From contig JAPLNB010000177.1 of assembly GCA_026693085.1 (NCBI GenBank), positions 1 through 38,845 of the forward strand: 38,845 nt of DNA, read 5' to 3'. The position numbers and the translations under genes are program-made. Shown piece after piece: positions 1 through 7,207 of this stretch. Source of the DNA: Planctomycetota bacterium (GTDB lineage Bacteria > Planctomycetota > Phycisphaerae > Tepidisphaerales > Tepidisphaeraceae). The notes below the pieces were generated by a model. It did no database searches. It worked only from the letters and a program-made list of their open reading frames with translations, and had not been told where the DNA came from. Numbering within the stretch: the first letter of the stretch is position 1; every line of letters begins with the position of its first letter.

Positions 1-2
1 AA

Positions 3-68
3 GCCACGATGGCCATCGGGTTCGATGACTTGTTGCCCAGATGGAACTTTGTCGCCGCACCTCAATAA
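3..68 (+). CDS. Possible C-terminal tail of a plus-strand gene entering from the left
   Basis: From the window edge one frame reads 21 residues (ending LPRWNFVAAPQ) to a TAA at 66-68. The composition looks protein-like and the next gene converges on it from the other strand, so this may be the last few codons of a gene whose body lies outside the window. No family can be named from so short a piece, and chance is a real alternative. The rest of the stretch up to 241 shows no gene. Confidence 0.25.
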   Translation, partial: ATMAIGFDDLLPRWNFVAAPQ

Positions 69-241
69 CATCGCCAGTTATTGATTCGGCGGTCCTTAGC
101 CTCTTTGATTCTTTGGTGACCCTGGCCCAACGCGAGTCTCATCCATTACATGTTCACCGGCCCCCTCGGCGTCGTCTCCTGCTCACGCAAACACAACGTT
201 GGCCCGATGCAGCCAAGAAACCGTTCACCTGGCCGCGACGT

Positions 242-2536
242 TCACCGCTTTGGCCAATTCAAATGCCTGTGCAGAAAATCGAACGTCCCCTTCCCGTTAA
301 TTGTGTGCGGCCCGACAAAGAACTCAATCTCGCAGCGAATCCCAATTCCCAGATTTGCTTCGTACAGGTGCCTGACCTTGGCAAACTCATACGCTACCGC
401 CTCGTCCGAACTGACCCCGTCAAAATGCCCCCGCTCCACCATGAACGGCCGCGGCGCAATCAACGCGGCCATTTCCGCGTAGTTAAACGTGCTCCCCAGG
501 TCAAATTCGAAGATCTCATACTCGTTTGTCCAGACGTAGCTATGCGGACTGCTCGTCGAGGCGTTCTTCCACACCCATTCATTGAAATCCGCAGAGCAGA
601 TCGACAGGCAGTAATCCGTCACCAGCGCCGGAACCCGCATCGCGGTTTTCCCCCCATAGCTCAGCCCATAAAACGCAATCCGATTGCCGTCCACTTGCGG
701 CAGCGTCTTCAGCCAGTTAACGATCTGCTGGTGCTGCGGCGTGATGATTGAAAAGAGCGTCTTCCCAAGCGGATTCGCCTTTCGCTGCAGTGTCCGAAAC
801 CGGTCCCCGAAGATGTACGGGTTCTGCGGCGCGAATGTGATAAACCCCCTCTCTGCAAGCTTCGCCGCGAAATCGTGATACGCCGGGTGGTCCCCCGTCA
901 CGACATCCTGCGGCCGGCCTTCCAATCCATGCTGACACACCACCACGGGCCGCTTCTGGCCATCCTTGATGTCCTTGGGCATCAGCAGAATGCCGTACGC
1001 AAACACACCATCGAAAACGTCCAGCACCACCTCGTACCCCGTCCATTTCGGCATGTCATACGCCAGGCGCGATCGCGCTTGGGGCGCGACAGGCGCCAGA
1101 TCAAATCGCCCAATGACATTCTCATGGAAATACCGCCGGTAAACCTCCGACGATTGCGTGTACTTGCCCACAGACGTCGTGTCGAGCTTGCCCATGAACT
1201 GCCGCCGCTCATTTGCGCTTTCCGCCAGGAGTCGCTGAGTGTGCTGATCGATTTCGCGGAGTTGGCGACGCTGCCGCGAGTCGCTTTCGACTCGCTCGAC
1301 GAGCCGTTTGGGCAGTTCCGTGGACCACGCGACTTTGGCATCCGGCGCGACTGCGCTCAGAAACGCATCGAGCGTCGCCGCGGAACCGCTCGGCCCTCGT
1401 CCGTCGCCGCTGACCACCAGATGCATCCGCGCTGCCGGGTTCAAATTGCCCGCCAGCGAGGCCGCTCGCTCGAATTCCGCCCGGACGCTCGCCAGCACCG
1501 GCGTCGCCAGCCGTCCGGGCGCGCCGCCTTGGCTCGGCAGCGCCAGTTCAGGCGCCTTGCACGCCTCGACCACCAGAGCTCGCGGCGCGACCATAGCCGC
1601 CAGTTCGGCGTCGCCAAACTGATCCAGCAATCCGAACACGTTCCGGTCGATGGGCTCCTGCCAGACACCCCGCCGATCGTCAAAATAGCCGCTCACGCAG
1701 GCCGCGGAGATGCGAGCGTCTATCGCCGCGGCATACAGCGCTAACAAACCGCCTTCGCCATATCCGATCACGCCGATCCGCCGAGAGGCGTTCTCCTTTG
1801 CGAACCAGTCCACCGCCGCCAACACCTTCTGCACCTCGTACCCGATGATGTGCCGGCCAAGTTCGTACGCCGGCCGATACAGGAACTCGCGATGGGTCAG
1901 GTTGGCCCGACCATTGCGCGGCTCCAACTTCCGCGAGACAAGCGATGGGATGATCACCCGGCAACCGCTCTGAACGAGCATCCGGGCATACTGCGACTCA
2001 CGGGCAATGCCCTCGTCCAGCCCGGCAAGCTGCTCCGGGGTCTGGTCGGCATCGGGAATGGCGACGATGTCCGCCACCGGCTTGGCCGTCGTGGGCATCA
2101 GCAGAACGCCCTCCCCCCAAATCCCCTCCAACACCGGCCATCGAACCGCAAACGCCTCGTACCCCCCGCCGCGGCCCACCAGCGCCGGCCGAGCGGTCGT
2201 TGCAACCAGCTCCGGCGCGCCGAAGGCTATCCTCGCATCGCGCACGCCGATCATTCGCGCCAATGCCTTGCGGTTCGGCTCGATCGAACGAGCGTACCCC
2301 TCCGCTGACGCAAAATCTCGATGCCAATGCCGGACTCGCCGATCTGCGCTCTTTTCGATCTGCCCCAGAAGAAACGCGTCCGTCGCCGTCACCATCCGCG
2401 ACGCGATGTCGCCGTCCCACGTCAGCGACTGCGTCCCAGGCAGTGGCCCGCCCTTGGCCGCTCCTCGGGCAATTGCGGCCATGCTCGCCAACAGACCGCA
2501 CACGATGACGGTGTACTGAACCCATCTCCACTTCAT
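242..2536 (-). CDS. Secreted tandem alpha/beta hydrolase (acetyl-xylan esterase / dienelactone hydrolase-like)
   Basis: A 764-residue protein with an N-terminal signal peptide (hydrophobic residues about 7-26), so probably periplasmic. It contains two alpha/beta-hydrolase units. The C-terminal one (about 490-764) has a full triad in the expected order: nucleophile Ser626 in GLSYG, an acid around Asp706 (HFDGVS) and His744 (GPHTIN). The N-terminal one (about 150-330) has GYGEG at 258-262 where GxSxG is expected, so its nucleophile is Gly and it is probably inactive. Relatives are usually carbohydrate or other ester hydrolases; the substrate cannot be read from sequence. The ATG has a GGAGGT ribosome site (complement of 2542-2547). 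It starts 24 bp after the Gfo/Idh/MocA gene, so the two are probably co-transcribed and may act in one polysaccharide or sugar-derivative pathway (inference). Confidence 0.85.
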   Translation of the reverse strand: MKWRWVQYTVIVCGLLASMAAIARGAAKGGPLPGTQSLTWDGDIASRMVTATDAFLLGQIEKSADRRVRHWHRDFASAEGYARSIEPNRKALARMIGVRDARIAFGAPELVATTARPALVGRGGGYEAFAVRWPVLEGIWGEGVLLMPTTAKPVADIVAIPDADQTPEQLAGLDEGIARESQYARMLVQSGCRVIIPSLVSRKLEPRNGRANLTHREFLYRPAYELGRHIIGYEVQKVLAAVDWFAKENASRRIGVIGYGEGGLLALYAAAIDARISAACVSGYFDDRRGVWQEPIDRNVFGLLDQFGDAELAAMVAPRALVVEACKAPELALPSQGGAPGRLATPVLASVRAEFERAASLAGNLNPAARMHLVVSGDGRGPSGSAATLDAFLSAVAPDAKVAWSTELPKRLVERVESDSRQRRQLREIDQHTQRLLAESANERRQFMGKLDTTSVGKYTQSSEVYRRYFHENVIGRFDLAPVAPQARSRLAYDMPKWTGYEVVLDVFDGVFAYGILLMPKDIKDGQKRPVVVCQHGLEGRPQDVVTGDHPAYHDFAAKLAERGFITFAPQNPYIFGDRFRTLQRKANPLGKTLFSIITPQHQQIVNWLKTLPQVDGNRIAFYGLSYGGKTAMRVPALVTDYCLSICSADFNEWVWKNASTSSPHSYVWTNEYEIFEFDLGSTFNYAEMAALIAPRPFMVERGHFDGVSSDEAVAYEFAKVRHLYEANLGIGIRCEIEFFVGPHTINGKGTFDFLHRHLNWPKR

Positions 2537-2560
2537 CGCATACCTCCAAGTGAATGCCGG

Positions 2561-3913
2561 TCACACCTGGTCCGGCACCCGATACCCCTCTCGATAGGCC
2601 GGCTTCAGCAGTGCATTGGCCGCGTCGCTGTTCGTGAACCGCTCAGTCGCGGGGTCCATCATCAACCGCTGATTTCCCACCAGGTACGAGATATTCGCCA
2701 TGTGCACCAGGTTCGACGACTGATGCGCTTGCTCAATATCCGCGTTGGGCATCTTTCGCGTCCGGATGGACTCGACGAAATCCGGCTGATGCCACTTGTC
2801 CGGATGGTACCCCTTCTCTTCCGCCACCACCTTCCCCTCGCCCTCCAGAACCTGCCACCCGACCCCGTGGCGCCCAAGGTACATCATCTGCTTCGTTCCG
2901 TAGATCTCGATCCGCTCATTGTTCTGCGGCCAGAACGGGAACTTCTTTCCATACCGCTCCTCGCCATTCGATTTCCTCATGTATGGCGGAAACGTGCAAT
3001 GGTCGCACGTCATCGTGAAATCCGCATACTCATAGGTCACGATCTGCGACTCTGGCGTCGGCCTCTGCGACCCATACGCGAAATTGCCCCCCGCACAATA
3101 CGCCGCTTTCGGTGTCCCCGGATCACCCAAAACCATCCTCGCCAGGTCAAGCTGATGACTGGCGTCCCCCGAATACGCCCCGCCACAATACTCATACCAC
3201 GAGTACCAGTCCCGATGCCGCGACGAATTGTACGGCACCGATTTCGCCGGCCCCAACCACCGGTCCCAGTCCAGCCCCTGAGGCGCGTTCCCGTCCGCCG
3301 CGGCTTTCCATGGTCCTCCGCTGAGCATGTTGTACACCTTCACATGCACCACTTTGCCCAGTTTCCCGCTCTTGATGTAATCCCTCGCTGTCGCTGCGTA
3401 CGGCGCGCTGCGATTCTGAAACCCCGCCTGCACGACGCGCTTGTACTTCCGCGCCGCCTCGATCATCTTCCGCCCCTCCCAGATCGTCAGCGCCACGTTC
3501 TTCTCCACATACACATCTTTCCCCGCCTGACACGCCCACACCGTGGCCAGCGCGTGCCAATGCTCGGGCGTGGCGACAATCAATCCGTTCACGTCCTTGT
3601 CGTCGAGCGCTCGCCGGATGTCCGCCACGTATTGCGTTTCCCCATAGCCCGCCTTGCTCAGCTTCTTCGCCATCGCCTGGCCACGCGACGTCTCCACATC
3701 GCAGACATGCTTGAAGCATACGCTCGGAAGTTGGTTGAACCCTTCCGCCAGCGCCGTCCCGCGTCCGCCCGATCCGACCAGCGCCAGCACAACTGCGTCA
3801 TTCGCGCTGGGGGCCCCACCGGCGCTCCGCGACTGAAGAACACCCGTCGCCGCCGCTGCCGCCAACCCCGCCGCCGACTGCGACAGGAACCGCCTGCGAG
3901 TGATCGCTTTCAT
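2561..3913 (-). CDS. Tat-exported Gfo/Idh/MocA family oxidoreductase
   Basis: A 450-residue NAD(P)-dependent oxidoreductase-like protein. The start at 3913 is chosen because it gives a clean Tat signal (ITRRRFLSQSAAG, then an Ala-rich stretch) behind GGAG; an upstream in-frame start would bury that signal. After it comes the Rossmann glycine motif (LVGSGGRG, about 46-52), CDVE at about 71-74, and ATPEHWHA. The usual EKP motif is EKN here (137-139). The C-terminal substrate-domain motifs GLDWDRWLGPA and GDASHQLDLAR are present. Planctomycetes carry many such exported paralogues thought to act on sugars or glycosides. It heads a pair with the esterase-like gene 24 bp downstream. Substrate unknown. 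Confidence 0.88.
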   Translation of the reverse strand: MKAITRRRFLSQSAAGLAAAAATGVLQSRSAGGAPSANDAVVLALVGSGGRGTALAEGFNQLPSVCFKHVCDVETSRGQAMAKKLSKAGYGETQYVADIRRALDDKDVNGLIVATPEHWHALATVWACQAGKDVYVEKNVALTIWEGRKMIEAARKYKRVVQAGFQNRSAPYAATARDYIKSGKLGKVVHVKVYNMLSGGPWKAAADGNAPQGLDWDRWLGPAKSVPYNSSRHRDWYSWYEYCGGAYSGDASHQLDLARMVLGDPGTPKAAYCAGGNFAYGSQRPTPESQIVTYEYADFTMTCDHCTFPPYMRKSNGEERYGKKFPFWPQNNERIEIYGTKQMMYLGRHGVGWQVLEGEGKVVAEEKGYHPDKWHQPDFVESIRTRKMPNADIEQAHQSSNLVHMANISYLVGNQRLMMDPATERFTNSDAANALLKPAYREGYRVPDQV

Positions 3914-4071
3914 GAGCCTTGTCTCCGTAGATACTGCATCGTCAGAAAGTACGCCGGGGTGCAACTCCTCGCATGGCAACCGCGGTTGACGTGATGGCTG
4001 TCATACGGCGACCGCCACGCATTCCATGGATCATACACCTCCCAGAACGCGTCCGCATCATCCGTGATCAT
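3910..4071 (-). CDS. Possible 53-residue leader ORF overlapping the Gfo/Idh/MocA start
   Basis: An ATG ORF (starting MITDDADAFWEVYDPWNAWR) whose TGA overlaps the next gene's ATG in an ATGA arrangement, the usual geometry of translational coupling. It is rich in Trp, Tyr and Asp and resembles no family I know. The Gfo/Idh/MocA gene has its own GGAG ribosome site inside this ORF, so it need not depend on it. It may be a leader peptide, the end of a gene truncated by the adjacent integrative element, or chance. Confidence 0.3.
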   Translation of the reverse strand: MITDDADAFWEVYDPWNAWRSPYDSHHVNRGCHARSCTPAYFLTMQYLRRQGS

Positions 4072-4158
4072 CCCGCCCCCAGCACCAGCGGAGCAAATCG
4101 ATCGCCGCCTTCCGCATTCCGCGACTCAGCATCACCTCGACGACGCGGTGACACAGAT

Positions 4159-4169
4159 AGTCGAACCAG
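4159..4169 (+). repeat. Candidate left attachment core: AGTCGAACCAG
   Basis: These 11 bases repeat, in the same orientation, at 6582-6592 within the T arm of the tRNA-Met gene. Direct orientation and T-loop position fit a tRNA att core. Eleven bases is short and flanking bases do not match, so chance is possible. Confidence 0.25.
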
Positions 4170-4386
4170 CTTGTGGCAGTCAAACGGAGCGCGGGGGAAT
4201 TGGCTCGATTGTCAGAGAATGCGCCCTTCTCTGCCAGACTGGCCGACTGTTCGGCCATTTGCACAAATCGCTTTGGTTTGTGGCGGCCTTGTGGCAATCC
4301 ATTCCGGCCAGCGCCAACGTCGTGGCATCGCGCGCTCCTACCTGAAACTGACCAGCTTCCACAACCGCCTTATCAACGGAAGGGAA

Positions 4387-4409
4387 CCTGCCGTGAAATT
4401 CACGGCAGG
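4387..4409. repeat. Perfect 23-bp palindrome (11-bp arms around one base)
   Basis: CCTGCCGTGAA, a central A, then TTCACGGCAGG. Both arms match perfectly. It lies 158 bp upstream of the last base before the HTH gene start at 4567, inside the integrative element. It could be a binding site for the HTH/excisionase protein, a recombinase arm site or a transcript hairpin. No T-tract follows on either strand, so a simple terminator is unlikely. Confidence 0.75.
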
Positions 4410-4445
4410 CTTGATCCGCTTCCACTTGCGGAGGACGGGACAAGC

Positions 4446-4586
4446 AATGTCGACGACAAGATCGTCCTCACCGAGGCTGAGCTCGATAGTGACCTGGCCT
4501 CCTACAACGTCGAGGCCGGCGTGAGAGCTGCTGAACTTGGCAAGGCTGATGAAGAGAGGAAGCAGCATGCTGCTAAACGACGCTGA
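4446..4586 (+). CDS. Possible acidic small coding segment upstream of the HTH gene
   Basis: The frame reading NVDDKIVLTEAELDSDLASY onward to TGA at 4584-4586 has GC-rich third positions and the composition of a real acidic, helical protein, ending in a Lys/Arg-rich tail. It overlaps the HTH gene start by 20 bp. I cannot find a good start: upstream codons in this frame look non-coding and the nearby ATG at 4447 is in another frame. It may be the surviving end of a frameshifted element gene. The first base given marks where coding-like sequence begins, not a start codon. Confidence 0.3.
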   Translation, partial: NVDDKIVLTEAELDSDLASYNVEAGVRAAELGKADEERKQHAAKRR

Positions 4587-5004
4587 AATTGGACGCCTTG
4601 CCGCCGCGCTGGCTAACCAGCTCATCGGCCGAATTCGCAACTGGCGTCCTGATGCTGTGGCTTTGGCAACGGATGATGATAGACTCCTGACCACCGAACA
4701 AGCCGCGAGTTTTCTCGGCTGCTGCGTTCGGACCCTCGACAATAACGACATCCCAAAAGTCTACTTGCCTAGCGGCGGAATCCGCTTTCGCCTTGGCACG
4801 CTTCGACAGTTCGGCCGAAAACATGAGCATCCGGTCATGGTAGCTAAGCCACCGACACAACCGATCAACGGGGAACCTGTCACCACGTTGACAGTCGACA
4901 GAACCCAAAATGCCAACGGCGACAACGGCGGTAGTGTCATCAGCCCGGCCGCCCGACGGGTCTCCGCTAATGCGACCGCAGGCCGGAAAGAGGTACCTGC
5001 ATGA
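4567..5004 (+). CDS. Excisionase-like helix-turn-helix DNA-binding protein
   Basis: 145 residues from an ATG preceded by GAGAGGAAG. Residues about 40-85 form an excisionase/MerR-type winged HTH: LLTTEQAASFLGCCVRTLDN is the helix-turn-helix, and a turn with GGIRFRL is the wing. The remaining C-terminal half is low-complexity, rich in Pro, Thr and Asn, and probably disordered. Next to a tyrosine recombinase at a tRNA gene, the likely role is a recombination directionality factor or element regulator (inference). Its TGA overlaps the ATG of the following small ORF. Confidence 0.7.
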   Translation: MLLNDAEIGRLAAALANQLIGRIRNWRPDAVALATDDDRLLTTEQAASFLGCCVRTLDNNDIPKVYLPSGGIRFRLGTLRQFGRKHEHPVMVAKPPTQPINGEPVTTLTVDRTQNANGDNGGSVISPAARRVSANATAGRKEVPA

Positions 5005-5231
5005 CCCTCCTGCAGCCGTCGGCCGATCTTCGTGCCCGTGGCGTTCTACTGAACGTCAACGGCGCCTACCGGACCTGCCATACCGCGGCTGGGGTGATGC
5101 TCCGCAGACCTGGCTTTCCCACCCGTGCGCCCCAAGTCGACTGGCGTTCGACCGGTTGGGAATATCTGCCCGGCTTCTCCTACCGCTGCCCAAGAACCCC
5201 ACAACACGAAACTCATCCCGTTTCTTCGTGA
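5001..5231 (+). CDS. Small hypothetical ORF between HTH protein and integrase
   Basis: 76 residues starting at an ATG that overlaps the stop of the HTH gene (ATGA), which suggests translational coupling. It ends 45 bp before the integrase start. It is basic and contains several Trp, Tyr and Cys residues, with no recognisable domain. Codon third positions are moderately GC-rich, as for real genes here. A competing frame (4910-5248) covers the same bases, so this call rests mainly on the coupled start. Confidence 0.33.
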   Translation: MTLLQPSADLRARGVLLNVNGAYRTCHTAAGVMLRRPGFPTRAPQVDWRSTGWEYLPGFSYRCPRTPQHETHPVSS

Positions 5232-5276
5232 TTCGAGAATGGATATGATCGGCAACGACAGATCGAAGGTGACATC

Positions 5277-6623
5277 ATGGCAAGCATCACCCACGACCCG
5301 AAAGGCCACAAGCGGATTCGGTTCTTTGACCGGGACGGGAAACTCCGCACAATCCGCCTGGGCAAAGTAACCGTGAAACAGGCAGAACGGGTCAAGACTC
5401 GCGTTGAGATTCTGGCCAACCAGTTCCACAGCGCTGACCCACTCGATCCCGATACGGCCTCGTGGGTTGCCAACATCTCCGACGACATGCACTCGAAACT
5501 CGCCGCCGCGGGGCTGGCCAGATCGAGGGTCAGCCTGCAACTCGGACCCTGGCTCGACAAGTACATTGCTGGTCGATCCGACCTGAAGCCCGGCAGCGTC
5601 ATCAAACTTAAACAGACACAAGAGAAGCTCCTGGAATTCGTTGGGAACGACAAGCCTCTTCGCGAAATCACCACCGATGACGCGGCCGACTGGAGGCAGT
5701 GGCTCGTGGGTCAGAAACTCAGCGAGGCCACCATCCGCACGCGCTCCCGCAACGCCAAGACGTTTTTCAACGCGGCAATCGAGCGGGAGTTGATTTCACA
5801 ATCGCCGGTGCGTCATCTCAAGAGCGCCGACGTGGCCGGCAGCAACGACTACTACGTCACCCCCGAGGAAACCCGGCGGGTCATCGACGCATGCCCCAAC
5901 CTCGCCTGACGCGTCCTATTCGGTCTGGGCCGATGGGCCGGGCTGCGGACCCCGAGCGAAACCCACCTGCTCACATGGGCGGATGTGGATTGGGAACGGC
6001 ATCGGCTCACCATTCACAGCCCCAAGACGGAACATTTCAAGGGCAAGGGCCAGCGTATTGCCCCAATCCGGCCAGAACTCATGGCTCTGCTGCAAGAGGC
6101 TTACGACGTGGCTCCAGAGGGAGCGGAGCAGATTGTCACCATCAGCGACAATAACCTCCCGCGGGCGCTGCGGTCGATCATCAAGCGGGCTGGCCTGCTC
6201 CCGTGGGACGACATCTTCCAGACCCTTCGCCGGTCGTGCGAGATTGAATGGGCCCAAACGAACCCGCAGTTTGCCGTGTCGATGTGGATCGGCCACAGCA
6301 TCGCGGTCAGCGGGAAGCACTATGCCAATAACATCCCCGACGAGGTTTTCGACGCCGTGGCCAATATCCGGAGGCCGGAGACATCCGACCTTCCCGCCAG
6401 CGCCGAAACCGCCCCGGAAAGCGCGGCCCAAAAAACGGCCCAGCAGAGCACGGCAAACCCCGGAAAAGGACCGAACTCGGCAACCGTGGCCGTTTCAACA
6501 GAAAACCCCGGACATCAATCCGGGGCTGGTATTGCCGAGGTCTTCCATGATTTGCAAACTTCTACAAATAGCAGCGACTGGAGTCGAACCAGTGACCTAG
6601 GGCTTATGAGTCCCTCGCTCTAA
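5277..6623 (+). pseudogene. Tyrosine recombinase (phage-type integrase) interrupted by one in-frame TGA
   Basis: One continuous frame of 449 codons, broken only by TGA at 5907-5909. The ATG follows AAGGTGA at a good distance. Before the stop lie the N-terminal arm-binding region and the SAM-like core-binding domain (about 90-200). After it, in the same frame, comes the catalytic domain: Arg in GRWAGLRTPSE, Lys in SPKTEHFKGKG, Arg in FQTLRRSCEIEW (Gln replaces the usual His), His in WIGHS and the Tyr nucleophile in GKHYAN. The TGA sits where relatives have Trp (NLA-stop-RVLFGLGR), so TGG to TGA is the simplest origin. TGA is a normal stop in neighbouring genes, so the product is probably truncated to 210 residues without catalysis. 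The C-terminus (SSDWSRTSDLGLMSPSL) is read antisense through the tRNA. Confidence 0.85.
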
Positions 6624-6642
6624 CCAACTGAGCTACGCTGCC
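6569..6642 (-). tRNA. tRNA-Met (CAT anticodon)
   Basis: The complement folds as a standard 74-nt cloverleaf. The acceptor is GGCAGCG with CGCTGCT, the D stem GCTC/GAGC, the anticodon loop CTCATAA, and the T arm ACTGG-TTCGACT-CCAGT, with discriminator A and no encoded CCA. Elongator Met is favoured; a lysidine-modified Ile tRNA with the same anticodon cannot be excluded. Two defects are visible: a G1-T72 wobble, and an A-G mismatch closing the anticodon loop (AGGGA against GCCCT). Both unusual bases lie in the 3' half, the part replaced when an element integrates at a tRNA gene. The integrase frame runs antisense through the last 55 bp. Confidence 0.9.
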
Positions 6643-6722
6643 AACAAGGAGACAGGATACCAATCTTACGCGGATTGACAAGATCGGTTTCGCTCGCCAC
6701 TAGCCGTACTCGTCCCGGAGGC

Positions 6723-7205
6723 GTTGGAAGATCCGCTGGCGCGATCAAACAAGCCGCCAAGCTTGTGGCACAATGGTATGGGCATATGACGCCATGCCAG
6801 TGACGGATTCCGGTCCAGGGGCTGGCCGGGACGACGATGCTCGCTTCGGAATACAGCCGCGCCCTGGCCGCCACCGGCGATGCAAGCGACCCGTTCTGGA
6901 AGTGGTTTGCCGGGTTTTCCCCGACCATCGAGTAGCGTCGAGCCACTTCTGGTGGAACGAGAAAGCAGGCCGTCGCCGTGGGGCAGACGCTCCACGACCT
7001 GTGCAGGAGCATGCGCGCGCTGAACACCGCGATTTATGGCAAGCCCTTTCCCGGCGCGATTACGGTTCCAGAGGATGCCAAGAAGAAGAGGGTCGAACGC
7101 GCGCGTGAATTGGCGAAACCGTTGTGCTTGGGCTCCTCGATCGCTCGATATTTCCACAACCCGGAAACCAGGCGGTCGGCCGGGGATTCTACGTGGGTGT
7201 TCCGC
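6723..7205 (+). pseudogene. Degraded coding stretch of unknown family
   Basis: A single frame keeps protein-like composition for about 160 codons despite two stops. It reads AGAIKQAAKLVAQWYGHM, a TGA, then GLAGTTMLASEYSRALAATG and DPFWKWFAGF, a TAG at 6933-6935, then VGQTLHDLCRSMRALNTAIY and a Lys-rich helix. An ATG at 6837 and a GTG at 6978 could start fragments. I recognise no family; proximity to the tRNA insertion site suggests an old mobile or phage remnant. The opposite strand is open from 7220 to 6666, but its composition looks like a shadow. Confidence 0.33.
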
Positions 7206-7207
7206 AA

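Larger units (their letters stand above)
4072..4445. other. Stretch without a confident gene (left part of the integrative element)
   Basis: Open frames exist on both strands, but none has convincing composition, ribosome site and start together. A minus-strand frame ending at 4058 (reading LCHRVVEVMLSRGMRKAAID) looks partly protein-like and might be the 3' end of a gene cut by insertion. The stretch holds the 11-bp T-loop match at 4159-4169 and the perfect palindrome at 4387-4409. Confidence 0.4.
4159..6642 (+). mobile_element. Decayed tRNA-integrated element (HTH/excisionase-like gene plus broken integrase)
   Basis: The unit contains an excisionase-type HTH protein, a coupled small ORF and a tyrosine recombinase whose reading frame ends inside the 3' half of a tRNA-Met gene. 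That is the classic arrangement at the attachment end of a tRNA-targeting integrative element. The tRNA end is well defined at the right. The left end is uncertain; I place it at an 11-bp direct copy of the tRNA T-loop core (4159-4169). No cargo beyond the integration genes is visible, and the integrase carries a nonsense codon, so the element is probably immobile by itself. Confidence 0.5.
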
